Source: Platerodrilus igneus (lineage: Eukaryota; Arthropoda; Insecta; Coleoptera; Lycidae). From it: DNA of 64,000 bases. How positions within the stretch are numbered: position 1 is the first letter of the stretch; each line of letters starts with the position of its first letter. The notes under the pieces are model-generated. The model saw only the letters and a program-made list of their open reading frames with translations. It ran no database searches and was not told the DNA's origin. Position numbers and translations under genes: made by a program. The DNA lies in contig JARFIW010001345.1 of NCBI GenBank assembly GCA_036346225.1, positions 717,645 through 781,644 on the forward strand. The letters are read 5' to 3'. Below are positions 11,770 through 22,849 of this stretch, in pieces.

Positions 11770-11824
11770 CCAATGTAGTACCTCCGGGTGGAGCATTGGG
11801 GACGTGGCCGCAAGTATAGCGGCC
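11770..11824 (+). promoter_or_regulatory. Paired hairpins at the LINE 3' end
   Basis: Hairpin 1 (11770-11799) has outer arms ccaatg/cattgg and an inner pair ctcc/ggag around gggt. Hairpin 2 (11806-11824) has arms ggccgc/gcggcc around aagtata. They end 16 nt before the element terminus. LINE RTs of several clades recognise 3'-terminal RNA structure, so these are candidate RT recognition elements. Hairpin 1 is shared with the SINE copies at 44050-44079 and 60113-60142. Confidence 0.7.
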
Positions 11825-11840
11825 CTAATTCAAATTTTAA

Positions 11841-11854
11841 TGTCACGATGAATC
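11841..11854. repeat. Target site duplication, right copy
   Basis: Second copy of tgtcacgatgaatc, identical to 1912-1925. The BEL integrase frame resumes here. Confidence 0.92.
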
Positions 11855-12681
11855 GATGTCGTGGGGCAAAATCATTGAAAGCGTACATTTGCTTATTTAT
11901 TTGTTTCAGCACTAAAGCCATCCATGTGGAACTAGTGTCTAACTTGTCGACAGACGCTTTCTTGGGTGCTTTACGTCGATTTATTGCTCGAAGAGGCAAA
12001 TCTATTCAAATCCATTGTGATAATGGTACTAATTTCGTTGGGGCCTCTCGTGAAATCTCTCAATTGATGCGCCATTCGGCAGGCGTTGAGGGAATCGAAT
12101 TTGTGTTTAATCCTCCTGCTGCTCCTCATTTTGGTGGGTTGTGGGAGGCCGGGATTAAATCGGTAAAATCCCATTTAAAGAGAATTATCGGTGAACAAAT
12201 TTTGTCGTTTGAAGAATTCTCGACGGTATTGATTCAAATCGAAGCGATTCTCAACTCACGTCCACTATGCGCACTGAGTTGCGAACCGCATGATTTCTCG
12301 TATTTGACCCCGGGTCATTTTCTTAATGTTGAACCAGTTTCGGTGTTACCAGATCCAGATTTGTTGTCCATAAACCCCTCTCGTTTGAATCGCTGGCAAT
12401 TGTTGCAGCAAATGCAACAAGGGTTTTGGAAGAAATGGAGTGCTGAATACCTGCACACGTTGCAGCAGAAAGGTAAGTGGTTGAAGAATTCCGTTACCCT
12501 ACCTATTGATTCGCTTGTCCTCTTAAAGGAAGAAAATAACCCTCCTCTACAGTGGCGTTTAGGAAGAGTAGTAGATGTTTACCCTGGCAGAGACGGTATC
12601 GTTCGGGTAGCTACAGTCAAGACATCCCAAGGGTTAGTTAAACGTCCCCTAGTGAAACTATGTTTACTGCCAGTTACTTGA
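11841..12681 (+). pseudogene. BEL/Pao integrase core and C-terminus (second part)
   Basis: Continues the BEL integrase that breaks off at 1925. The catalytic core shows the first region around FCFSTKAIHVELVS, the second Asp in HCDNGTNFVGA near 12020, and the Glu-bearing segment PHFGGLWEAGIKSVKSHL near 12125-12170. The C-terminal chromodomain-like/DUF5641 region follows (SLVLLKEENNPPLQWRLGRVV, then GIVRVATVKTSQG) to a TGA at 12679-12681. This half is uninterrupted and retains its catalytic residues, in contrast with the frame-broken upstream half. A longer apparent ORF from 11788 is an artefact because its first 18 codons are LINE 3' UTR. Confidence 0.9.
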
Positions 12682-12804
12682 TATTTAATGGTATGTGCAC
12701 ATATATTCATTTATATAAGTTTGTCGGTTAGGTTTCTTAGTTAATAGTTCTAATTATTTTTAAATATAAAATAAGTTAGTTCATACTTATTTTGGTGGGC
12801 GGGA

Positions 12805-13156
12805 TGTTCGGTCTCTTTGTCGCACGTTGCGTGGTTAATTTTAAGTTACTTCAAATTCGTAGTTGTAAATCTAATTGTAAAACTGTCACCCCTTGTTCCC
12901 GTATATCCTGCCATAAAAATTCCTTGTGCATGTGTGAATAAGTTAGACAGAGTAGTGAACAAACACTTTCTTATAGATATCGAAGCAGAACAGTCGTCGG
13001 TTTTTTCGTTCGGTACCGTAAGTTAGTCAAGTGCCGCAGACTTTATTTGTTAAACCCCTAAAAAACACAGTGCAAGTGCAACGTAACACAGACTCAATTT
13101 TGCATACAGTCCACTTGGTTGAAAGAATAGGAACTGCAGCTTAGAAAAACAAAACA
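12805..13156 (+). repeat. Probable BEL 3' LTR
   Basis: About 120 bp after the integrase stop, a purine-rich tract (ggtgggcggga, 12794-12804) precedes tgttcgg, the usual start of a BEL-type LTR. A plausible CA end is at 13156 (aacaaaaca), giving about 352 bp. The 5' LTR is outside the window or lost, so the boundaries cannot be confirmed by comparison. Confidence 0.45.
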
Positions 13157-13199
13157 TCGCGGAGGTAAGTCGATGTATAAATTTATAAGACCCCCCGCG

Positions 13200-13490
13200 C
13201 GTGAACACTGTGTACTTGGGAGATAATGTGGTGGTTTCCCGTTGCCTTCCACATCGCGGTAGTGTGTCTTAGAATGCCATACCGACCCCTATCGTCTCTG
13301 CCAATCTAAGTACCGAATGAGCGGCTGCCCTCTTTCGGGGACCCGTCTTAGTCTGGTTCCTCACTAACGACCCTACTACTTTGGTTGGACCTGTAGTTTG
13401 GCTCTTTAGCTCATAAGAACACGCAATCCATTTCACCTGTTCTAGTAATTTAAAACTTCGGCAAAGTGCAGGTCCATTCGAAATGGGATT
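13200..13490 (-). mobile_element. 5'-end fragment of the RTE family
   Basis: Closely resembles 47500-47783 and 63250-63531, the 5' ends of the two RTE insertions in this window; for example tagaatgccatacc is shared by all three. Homology stops at the same 5' boundary (about 13486) in each. Only the 5' end survives and the rest of the element is absent, which is unusual for a LINE and implies a later deletion or recombination at about 13200, close to the BEL LTR. Confidence 0.8.
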
Positions 13491-14164
13491 TGAATACATT
13501 AGGTGAAAATTTTAAAGCTTAGAAGAACGTCCTGAAGGCGGCTTTTTAAGGTAGCCAATACGCTTAACGTGAAATCAACTGAGTAATTTTTATATAGTTA
13601 AATTTCATATAAAGTCAATAACTTGAGAATTACAAAACAGCATAAACTGAAAACATTGTCTGACTAAACCAGTCTTTCAGTCATCATCAAACGTATTCAT
13701 ATCATATAATGATAATACTGAAACCATTATAAACACACAAATAATTACTTCTTTTCGTACGGACATGCTGCATGTAAGTCAGCTTACGTAACTGCTTACA
13801 CAAAAATATCAGACAAGTCGTTTTATTTAATCGCGGTTAAACGCTTGCAGCAGCAAATTTTTTCAAGATTGTATAAATTGTACATTCGCGGACTATAAAC
13901 AGCTCTGCTTCTTCACTCTCCAGGATAATCTGATCTTTCAACGCTACCAAACTAGGATTATTTTTCCTTCAGTATTTTTCGTACGAAAGAATATTTTTGA
14001 AATATTAATTTTGATAGTCTTTTTAGCTAGAATTAACTCTGTAGTCGGCAGTACTGGTATTAGAGCAATTTTGTTACAAAATATCAATAACTTGTGATTA
14101 TTATATTTATTGTAAAGCATTTTTGTTCCTTTTTTAGAACAACCGTTAAGTGCTCTCATCACAA
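13491..14164. other. Unassigned AT-rich sequence
   Basis: No gene, repeat array or element end recognised. Confidence 0.4.
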
Positions 14165-14407
14165 GCGTCTCATGGCAATAATTCCGTGGCTGCAATGACA
14201 GGTTAGGTTACTGTTAGAAATAGATATTATTATTAAAAAGCACAAAACACAAGTCACTTAACACGTATATCAGAACAGTCTGCAACAGTTTTAGCAACAA
14301 CTGTTCTGATATGCGTTTTAAGTGATTTGTGTTTTTTAATAATAATATCTATTTCTAACAGTAACCTAATCCATCATTGCAGCCACGGCATTACTGCCGC
14401 GAGACGC
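14165..14407. repeat. Long fold-back inverted repeat
   Basis: Arms 14165-14279 and 14299-14407 are inverted copies at roughly 85-90 percent identity by eye, separated by about 19 nt. Arm features include gcgtctc against gagacgc, the ggttactgttagaaatagat block and its complement, and ttattattaaaaa. A transcript in either direction would fold into a hairpin of roughly 110 bp. It is most simply a fold-back MITE; no target duplication was identified. Confidence 0.85.
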
Positions 14408-16849
14408 TCGTCTCTCATCGGGGATAGGCACTTATACAAAAGTCGCAAGTTTATAAAGCGACAGCAGTTAAAATCTTTTGACCTGCGGCACAAGCGCAAC
14501 TGCCTACCATCAATAGTTTTTTAAGTTTATGTGTGTGTATGTCATCAACAACCTGACGATACTTTGTTTTTTCAAGGTTAAAGTAAGATTCGTGGTGCAG
14601 AAGTAGTTCAGAAACATCAGCCCTATGTGATTTCGCATTTAAGCAAATCTTTTAAGTTTTAAGATTTGAGTGAATGTGGGTAATGGTCATACACTATCTA
14701 AAAATTAGGACCCCTAACTTATTTGAAGTATGTTTCTACAACTTGATGAATATGTGTCTGAGTTGGGGGTAAGTAATAAATATAATGGTATGTGGCATTT
14801 CTACATATTAGTTATTTTTCACATACTGGGTAAATGGATAAATAAGTTTGATTTTCTAAAGGTAGAGATAGAATAATTATGTGAATTTATTATTTCAGTA
14901 ACCAGTCTCGCCTTAAGATGTAATTCGCAGCAGAAATTCGAATGGTCTGTTGATACTAAATATTCTACTGATCCGATATGTATATTGGTTTCTATTTTGT
15001 TTTTAGTTTCGGTGCAAGAAGTATACACTATAAGCGTAATAATTGTGATGCATTTGCAATTTTGTAACATTCCATTGAAATGTTTATAATCATGTTTGTT
15101 TTAATAGTTTCTATATTGGTAACTCCTATTAATAAGGATAGGATGATTTCCTTAAAAAAATTTAGTTTACATCCATTCTTGACAAAAAAAAGAATTATTT
15201 GTGTAATCTCACATTGTTCATGTTCAAAGGTTGTTAAATACATTATGGTGGTATTAAGGTTAAAAATGATATCATCGTTACTGTGTATTCTAAATTAGTG
15301 AAATTTTATTATTTATTTGTTTTGATTAATAATGTATATGGTGGCGACCATGACATCATCATCATCTTGGAACAAAGAACGTTAGTATGCTAAATTATAC
15401 CGATTCAAGAAATGGTAAAACCCTTCTTTTGGTGTAAGTTAAAGTTTCAGTAAGGTATTTTTACATATGTTAGATAAAGAAACGCAATGAAAGTAATTCC
15501 AACTTGCAGTCCTATTTATTTTTTTGAATTCTGCCTAAAATGATCTCCTCGTGTTATTGAGTAAAGGTATTTTTTGTTGAGCACTTCGTGAAGGCCATTG
15601 AAAGTTTGACTAGGCACAGTCAAACTCTGAATAACTAGGTATCGAACTAATTACTGATTGCATAATATACTTCAGTATTATTAGTCTACTGGGTTGGTGA
15701 ATTTTGCTTTTAGGAAAAATGGTTTTCCTTAGGCGGATCGATTCATGTTGGAACAGGCATGTTAATTAGGAACATCTAACGTTTTAACCAAATTCCCGAA
15801 GTTCCAGTAGGATCTGTTTACAACGAATCGAATCCATGAGGTAAGTGGTTTTAGCTGTTTCCAAAGGTATCTACAGCCAAATTACTCATCAGATATGTAT
15901 AATAGAACTACAGATACTATCGCCTACGATAACAGTAAATTAAGGAAATTTATTTTAACTGTATATACTTTTAAATGTACCCACAGTAGGTTCTTGTTAT
16001 TAGTTTTAATAAAGTAAAAAGTAGTTATGTTGGGTGAAAACGTTTTCCACTGAGATGGGTATCTTTTGATAATTTGATATATTTGTATGTACCTGTGCTT
16101 AAAGCGTAATTGTGCAATAGAGTTAAGAATTTTATACACAGGTGTTTTCCCAACTAATGTAAAATTAGTTGTTCCCGCAAAGATATAATAAAACATATTC
16201 CAATTAAGATGCGTAATTAATACTTCAGGTAATTTAGAGTTTGATTTTAGGAACCCTTTTCTTTTAGTTAGCGGTTTTATACAGTTATACTAGTGTACTC
16301 ATCGCTATGTTTGTTTCTTGTTTGTTTTAAATTTAGTGTACTCAACTATTCTTCGTTAAAATTCTAGGCCAGATTCACTTTCCTGGTATCGTACTTTGGT
16401 GTTCTCGTATTATTCCTTCTAAGGTTTTTTTCCTTAGGAACTCTCGTATTTCGAGATTAGGTGAAGTCCAATACAACTCCCGATTGAGACTGGTATTTCC
16501 CACACGATAGTATTCTGAAAACTTCTTTGAACACTCACATAACCCTTCCCACTAAGTAAACCGGCAACCATTTTTGTGGGTACGATCGAGGAATTCGGTA
16601 CTTTATCAAAATGCAGAAATTAGCGAGTAGCTTCATTGAGTTTAGGGCGGCCGGAACAAAATGGGGAAATGGACAAAGTCAGTCAAGTAGTAATTTTTCT
16701 GGGTGTTCTCTGTCGGTTTTGCAATGTTACGAGAACATAAATTTATGCGATTTTAATAATTGTTATTCACGCTTGCACCGTGAGTAGTTTAGATAGTAAA
16801 AGCGTGTATCATTGGTCTCAGAGGTATTGAACGAAATTGTGCGAGTATT
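14408..16849. other. Unassigned AT-rich sequence
   Basis: No convincing coding region. Short open frames around 14819-15298 have no recognisable similarity and overlap on both strands. A short catcatcatcat run is near 15354. The lower end (about 16400-16849) may hold a degraded continuation of the pogo-type transposase at 16850-17519, but I cannot align it residue by residue. Confidence 0.4.
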
Positions 16850-17519
16850 TCAAGGGTTTACGGTAGCTTCGGTAACTTCATTATAATTAATATAGTGTAG
16901 GTTACTAGTTGATAAAATTAAATGTATCGCCTTAGCGATAATTATGAAATTAGGAATGTCACTTTTAGTTTTATTTGTATTATAAATCCGATCACCTTTA
17001 ATCTTTCTTTCATCGCGTACTCTCCCCAGCAGTTCAAAAAATTTTTCAACCACCACTTTATTAAAACCTGCAGCTCTTGTAGCCGAGGTGTTTTCTGGTT
17101 TTCTAACAAAAAGCTCAAAATGTCGTTTCAAAAACCCTAAGCACTAGTCTTTTCCGGCTTGTATATTAAATAAATGGATTTTTTATGTTAAACTGCTAAT
17201 TGATATGCTAAGGAGAATAAATCGGTAGTTGTTAGTTCAAAAATCCCACACTCCATATTAATAATGTAATCTAGAATTTCAGTCTCCTTCTCCTTTGAAA
17301 ACACTGTCGACTTTGGGCGTATAGGTACTTTCATGACCATCACGTTATCAAGTTCGTGGGCTGACCTCACCTTCATTTCTAAGGTAGTTTATGAAATTCC
17401 AAAAATTTTGCAGCTAAGGAGTAGCCTACTTCTTGTTTTAAGACAGATGTAACTGCTTTTTCCACGTCTCCTTCAGCTCACTTCCTTGTATCAGTTTCGC
17501 GGTTATAATTTCGCACCAT
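16850..17519 (-). pseudogene. pogo/jerky-type DNA transposase remnant (N-terminal half)
   Basis: Read from the start codon at 17519 on the minus strand, the protein begins MVRNYNRETDT, followed by a helix-turn-helix region (DVEKAVTSVLKQEVGYSLAAKFLEF), then TVFSKEKETEILDYIINMECGIFELTTTDLFSLAYQLAV, then RKPENTSATRAAGFNKVVVEKFFELLGRV near 17100-17010, then a degraded RIYN segment where the first catalytic Asp region of the DDE domain would begin. This order matches the pogo/Tigger/jerky family of insect genomes. Stops and frameshifts separate the blocks and the catalytic domain is essentially lost. A second, independently decayed relative is at 48350-49500. Confidence 0.75.
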
Positions 17520-19559
17520 TCTGAAAAGAAATGCCTATTTTAATTGAATATATTTCATCCACATTTTATGTCGTTGAATAAGACTGCACTTTTTGCTTAC
17601 AGATACTTAAAAGCAGATTTGTTGCTTCTTGTTCACAGATTTTATAACCTGTTCTTGGTCATTTTCGGATATTGAAAAATGTGTTTATTTTCATAACAGT
17701 TTTCATATACTTGGCGCTCATATTAAATTAACAATATGTATCAAAACTAACAGAAATGTACGTTTCAGCTTTGACGTCGCCTCAGTAAAAATCAACAAAA
17801 TGTATATAAGCTCACAGTTTATATCTATCTTTCTTTCTATATCTTTTCTATTCTGCATGCCTAGAAAAATCTATTTCTTAAATTCTGCTGTTTAATTTCC
17901 CATAGAATGATTTGCAAGAAACATGTTTAACTTCCTCTCCAATTTTTTGCTTTGTAGATACTACATTTCTGGCTAAAGACTGTTTTTTATGGTCTATATT
18001 AAATATTTGTGAAATCTACTATTATTTTATTAAATTTATCCATCGATGTGTATGTTTTCTGGAGTAGCTAAAATGTATCTCGGAGGTTTCTGGATAAAAG
18101 TGATGAATCTTGGTATAATATCTGTATGTATTTAGTACTCCATCCATATTTGCTGTATATATTACCGAAAAGTGACTCCTCCTTTTTACAAATAACCTAC
18201 CGAGATCTGTATTTTAATAACGAAAATGCACAAAATCACCATTTCTTAAGTTACCATAAATATTTTTTCTTTTCTTACAGATTCTAAGCTACATGTTCCT
18301 TGTGTTTTTTTCCTAAGCAATAACGGATAGATATAGTGTACATACAGTGTGTATTAAACATACAAAATGAAACAGTATCGATTTTTATTTATTTGAAGCT
18401 TCCCAAAGGTATGAAAAAGGAAATTGCTATGCATCTGGCTATTATGTTTCTTATAACTTTCAATATAGCTTTTCTATGTTCTCTTCCTTTTGCGTTTCAT
18501 TGAAAGAGTTTTAGTGACTACAGAATTAAAAATAATATCAACTATTTAATTTCACCACTTTGGCGTAAAAGCCAATGTCAGATAGTCCTAAGGGTTATAG
18601 TCTATTCTGTATAGTTTAGAAAATCTTGTCGGTTACTAGAAGATTCTTCTCATTTTCTCGTATGAGATCAAACCTGATTTAACTTGAATTTTAACTGCAA
18701 CATATATACCAACTTTCTGTCGAAATTTATAAATCTTTCATGATTATGTTTGGACTACTGCGACGTAGACATAATTTGAATGGGTTTTCAACAAAATTCT
18801 TTTGCTGGAATACCCAGAATGGTAAAGAAATATAAGACTCTAGCCAAACTTTAAAGTAAAGTGAAATAGTATTTCGCTAAATATACAAAAATCAAAAGAA
18901 GCAGTTTAGATCCACCAAAGGTATGGGCGAATTAGAAAGTTCAAAGTATGTGCCTGGCGCCATTTACTCCGTAATCTTAATACAACTTACTGAATTACTT
19001 TAGTTGGGTTTTCTAAAATGAACTTCGTATTCTGAGGGTATCTGTTTTCAGTATTTCCCGAAGATGATACTAAGCGTACTATATAGCATTGCAAGGAGAG
19101 TGCTAACTAAATACCATTCCTTGTAAGCAATGTACTGAAGGGGTTCTCCTTACCCCTAGCCTAACGGCACTATTTGATTCTTTGTTTCAATATCTTTTTA
19201 CTAATTGCTTTCTCCAGTTATCAGACGAGTTTGCATTTATTCTGCTAATCAAAATTGTACCTTACAATAATAACCGAATAACTGTACAAAGAATAGATTT
19301 TCTTGGAGTTAAAAGCCGTCGACCTCTAAAGTAATTTGCATTAGGGGTTTTTACAACTCAAGTAGCTAACGTTGTTAAAACGTCTAAGCAATACCAATTT
19401 CATGTGTCAGGGAAACGTCTAGTATAAACTACCTGAATAGATTACTGCCTGTGAACACTGGAGGAATTATTACGTCAATGAGATTGTCCACCAAAAGTAA
19501 TTCAATAAAAGCAAACAAATGTGAATTAAATGTACAAGTTTAAAAAATGTAAAATTGTA
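17520..19559. other. Unassigned AT-rich sequence
   Basis: No supported gene. A frame at 17629-17895 is hydrophobic and low in complexity and matches nothing I recognise. Confidence 0.4.
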
Positions 19560-20660
19560 AACATAGTTGACATGAAATATTGTGGTCGAGGAGCTGCTGA
19601 AGATCTTGGAAGTCACGGAAGAGGTATTGTTTTAGCCGATACAGACGACTTCTTGATTGTGGTGGAAGGGGACTTAAGAAAGACTCTCGAAGTCAAATAG
19701 ACTTACGCACAATTCAAACTACACAAATGGACTGCTAACAATAAACTGACAATCGCAGACAAAACCACATACACAGTAATCAAGGGAACCTTTAAACTCA
19801 ATCCACGAAATTTAATAGACAACAAACCAATCGCACCACCACTAACATGCAAATACTTGAGGGTGACGCTGGACGAAAAACTCAATCACAATCACCACAA
19901 CACATAACACTGCGAAACATGCAATGCATACTATTGTCCGCTAAGCACAACGAGACTGCAAAATACCACAACACAGCGTGCGCCTGTACCTTAGCAGTGT
20001 ACTGACAACTACGGTGTCGTACACTGCGAGTGTGTGGTCACACCGAATGACAATACTGAAACCAAGACAAGCAGTTAACAGAACGCAAAGACGCACACTA
20101 ATACGACTGAATGGCGCCTACAGGACGACTGCCACTTATGCCCTATCCGTGGTTACCGGAATAATGCTACTCGACTTGATAATAAGGGAGAGAGCGGTAA
20201 TGTTTCATTTTCGTGCTAGGGAAAGTAGAAGGAATACTGCGATCTCCAGCGAACACGAAGACAGGGGATAACGTATGCAGTGCTGTCCGAATGGCAAAGT
20301 AGATGGGACAATAACACAACTGGGCGACGAACACCCGCATGGATACCGGACGTAAAACACAAACTCAAGACCAAACACATACAAAAAATCCAGGGCCTTA
20401 TTCGTTTTCTAACGGGCCACGGGCCATACGCGACACACACATACCGGATGCAGTTGACAAATGATGACTTGTGTGGATGTGGGGAGGTTGGATTACTAGA
20501 GCACAAGATCTTCGACTGTAATGGCTTCCCAAACATACACATCGAAAAAAAAGCACAATACTAAAGTTACCAATACAAGTACTATTTAATGAACACACAT
20601 TTAAGCACCTGAAAACACTTGCCGACAAAATGACAAAGACTACTCACAAACGTTACCTCG
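19560..20660 (+). pseudogene. Second R1-like LINE remnant: RT palm to C-terminus
   Basis: A different, older R1-type element. Visible pieces are a degraded catalytic box (VLADTDDFLIVVEGDLRKTLEV, with an inserted residue in the YADD region) near 19635, the thumb TTYTVIKGTF and CKYLRVTLDEKLNHN near 19770-19890, SYTASVWSHRM near 20015, QRRTLIRLNGAYRTTATYALSVVTGIMLLDLIIRERA at 20090-20195, then EWQSRWDNNTTGRRTPAWIPDV at about 20285 and LTGHGPYATHTYRMQLTNDDLCGCGEVGLLEH near 20405-20505, which is the C-terminal zinc-knuckle region. The lack of RNase H between RT and the C-terminal region separates it from the LINE at 1926-11840. Stops and frame changes are frequent. Confidence 0.78.
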
Positions 20661-21025
20661 AAAGACAAACACTATAGCGACGTCGACACAGACGAACACA
20701 TCATATTCACAAACATTGACTGGATACACCAGGAGCACTCTACTCCTGATGACCGTCAAACCGAATAGTATTTAGAAGAGTTATAAATTAGTTTTAATAT
20801 TGTAGCAGAATAGGATATTATACACTAACATAGAATTAACATAAAATAGGACAAGGGGCAGTGTTCAAAACATAAAACTTGAGTCCTAATTTTTTTTGAC
20901 AATCTTTGCACTCTTTATGCGTAGCTTGAAAAGAGCTGTATAAAATAGTATAGTAAAAAATATTTGTTTTTCGATGATTTACTAAATGGCCTATATATTT
21001 AACTCAAAAAGAGCAACATAAAATC
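20661..21025. other. Unassigned sequence between LINE remnant and Ginger element
   Basis: Probably the LINE remnant's 3' UTR followed by flanking DNA. No tail or duplication could be identified. Confidence 0.4.
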
Positions 21026-21029
21026 TATA
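21026..21029. repeat. Target duplication TATA, left
   Basis: tata directly before the element terminus tgtta; repeated after the right terminus at 23017-23020. Short and AT-rich, so meaningful only because it abuts matching inverted termini. Confidence 0.6.
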
Positions 21030-21196
21030 TGTTAGCGTTAAAGCGCGTTGTGCCGATAAACTTAAGTTTGTGCAGGCAAACCACCCATTGTCTTTCAGGC
21101 AAAGTCTGAAATTATTTTGTTTTGCGGACTTTGCCAGATACGTAACCCGGCAATCTTAGGTTTGTCAGATGTGTGTTAGGCAAAGTTCGAAATATG
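21030..21196 (+). repeat. Ginger left terminal inverted repeat
   Basis: About 167 bp, matching the inverted right end at roughly 75-80 percent by eye. Confidence 0.82.
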
Positions 21197-21389
21197 TTTA
21201 TATAGGCGTTTAAAATTAGCGAAAAAGCCATTGATACTGGTTACAACTAGTTTCCACCCCTTCTACCTATCAGGAATAAACTGATGCAACGCATTCCTTG
21301 ATTCCTTCGCTTCGCTATCAGTTCGTATTTTATAATCTGGCTGTGTTAGAGTAGCCGTTTATTTGCGTTAGTGCGTTGATGCATTAAAA

Positions 21390-22522
21390 ATGAGTGAGAA
21401 TGACGACACTGGTCTAGATAACGAAAGAACTAGTTATGATGAGATGAGAACTAAATTTATGAAGAAATTGGAAAGCGTTAAGAAGACAATAAATTCGTTT
21501 TATATTGAATCACGTAAACGGTATATGAAGAAATAATTAAAGAGGTAGAAGATGCCGAAAAAGCTGCTAAAAAATCGACGCTGCAATAGCGGCTTAAACG
21601 CTTAGATGTTTTGTGTGTCGGGGATATCAAGAAGTTAATAGTTCCACTTTCTGAACAAATGGCTGAAATAAAATACCTTGTTTCGAATGAAGAATTATTT
21701 GAGGAAATTCATAACATACACAAAGACTGTGGTCATTCTGGGAGAGATATTATGATCAAAGCATTAGAAGCCAAATATTCCAAAGTGACTCGTGCGAGTA
21801 TAACATTTTACTTGGAACTTTGTGAATCCTCCCATAAGAAAAAGTAACAAAAAAGGGAATAACCGTGAAACTTTTATTATTCAAAGAAGTAAATCCTCGG
21901 GGACAAGTCGATCTTATTTATATGCAGACGTCCTGATCAAGACTTCAAAGATATCCTGAATTATCAGGATCATCTCTTCACGTATCTCATTCTGCGGCCG
22001 TTAAAACAAAAACGGCGGAAGAGGTGGCATACAACTTAATAGATATTTTTTGCATTCTGGAGTCTTCGTCGGTTTTGCAGTTTGATAATGGACGCTAATT
22101 TGCAAATCGAATTGTTGAAGAGTTAAAAGTGACGTGGCAAAGGTTATGCATAATCTATGGAAAGCCGAGACATTCCCAAAACCAGGGTAGCATCAAGCGG
22201 GCAAATCAGGACGTTGAAAACATGTTATTTTCATGGATGAAGGACAACAAAACCAAGCGGTGAAGTGAAGGTCTACGTTTTTGCCGGTTACACAAAAACA
22301 ACGCTTATCAAAAAGGAATACGACAAACTCCGTTTGAAGCAATGTTTAGTAACGCTTCATGTACGTTTTATACAAATTAATTTGTTTATTTTTTTCTTTA
22401 GGAAAAAATGTCATATCGGACTTCAGTCTTTGCCAGATGAAATAAAAAAGGCATTTAAAACAGAAGAGCAGCTTGAAGAAGTATTTTTGGCAATGTGTTC
22501 TGACGAACTGGATTTGGCTTAG
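21390..22522 (+). pseudogene. Ginger integrase-like transposase
   Basis: Similar to proteins often annotated in insects as KRAB-A domain-containing protein 2-like or SCAND3-like. Start MSENDDTGLDNERTSYDEM at 21390; frame change near 21515; a TAG in the KSTLQ*RLKRLDVLCVGDIKKLI stretch near 21587; then the zinc-binding region with IHNIHKDCGHSGRD and LCESSHKKK, where a Ser replaces the usual second Cys. The core holds VDLI (first acidic residue) near 21908, FDNGR then a TAA near 22097, and GSIKRANQDVENM near 22190, where the third acidic residue of the D,D-35-E triad appears changed to Lys. An AT-rich stretch near 22361-22401 ending in ag interrupts the C-terminal part and may be a small intron. 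The frame ends at 22522. Confidence 0.8.
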
Positions 22523-22849
22523 GAGTGGAAGATACCGAAATAGAAAATGATAGTCACTCAGTAGCTGAAACAACTTGTAGGAAGTTTTTGCCACTGTACA
22601 TGTTGTCACTATGTACTGTTTCTTCAGTGTATACGAATGTTTTCAACTGTTGGCTATTATCTTTGCCGGGTGTTTCTGTTGCCAAATGTTACTATACAAT
22701 ATTCGAATATTTTGTACGTGCTTTCTATTTCAATAAAAATGTAAAGTGTTTTATTCTAAAAGCTTCTTTTTGCAAACCGATTTTATTCAGGTGCGTAGCA
22801 GTCCTATAAAGTTGATATTGCTGATTTTATACGCCTACATAACGGCATT

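Larger units (their letters stand above)
1926..11840 (+). mobile_element. R1-clade non-LTR retrotransposon nested in BEL integrase
   Basis: A two-ORF LINE: ORF1 is a Gag with CCHC knuckles, and ORF2 has an APE endonuclease, RT, RNase H and a C-terminal zinc knuckle. It is bounded by a 14-bp target duplication. The span is 9,915 bp because an extra 1.86-kb segment and a 639-bp repeat of the RNase H region lie inside it; without those the element would be about 7.4 kb. The Gag with three knuckles, the overlapping ORF1/ORF2 junction and a 14-bp duplication fit the R1 clade; R1 itself makes a 14-bp duplication in 28S rDNA. There is no poly(A) tail; the 3' end has two hairpins. ORF2 carries several stops and frameshifts, so this copy is dead, although parts are well preserved. 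Confidence 0.88.
10544..11840 (+). other. 3' UTR of the R1-clade LINE
   Basis: About 1.3 kb without coding capacity. It includes a short A run (10647-10656), a gtgata-type stretch (about 10872-10900), an AT-rich stretch (11200-11270), a T-rich direct-repeat block (11585-11712), and two hairpins at the very end. It ends caaattttaa directly before the right target duplication, with no poly(A) tail. Its length is large for the clade, so part may be a further insertion that I cannot delimit. Confidence 0.6.

Noticed and set aside
11788..11840. Apparent N-terminus of the BEL integrase ORF
   Set aside because: These codons are LINE 3' UTR reading into BEL across the target duplication; the true upstream part is at 288-1925.
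21390..22522. Host KRAB-A domain-containing protein 2-like gene
   Set aside because: Broken by stops and enclosed by 167-bp inverted repeats with a target duplication, so it is a Ginger transposase.
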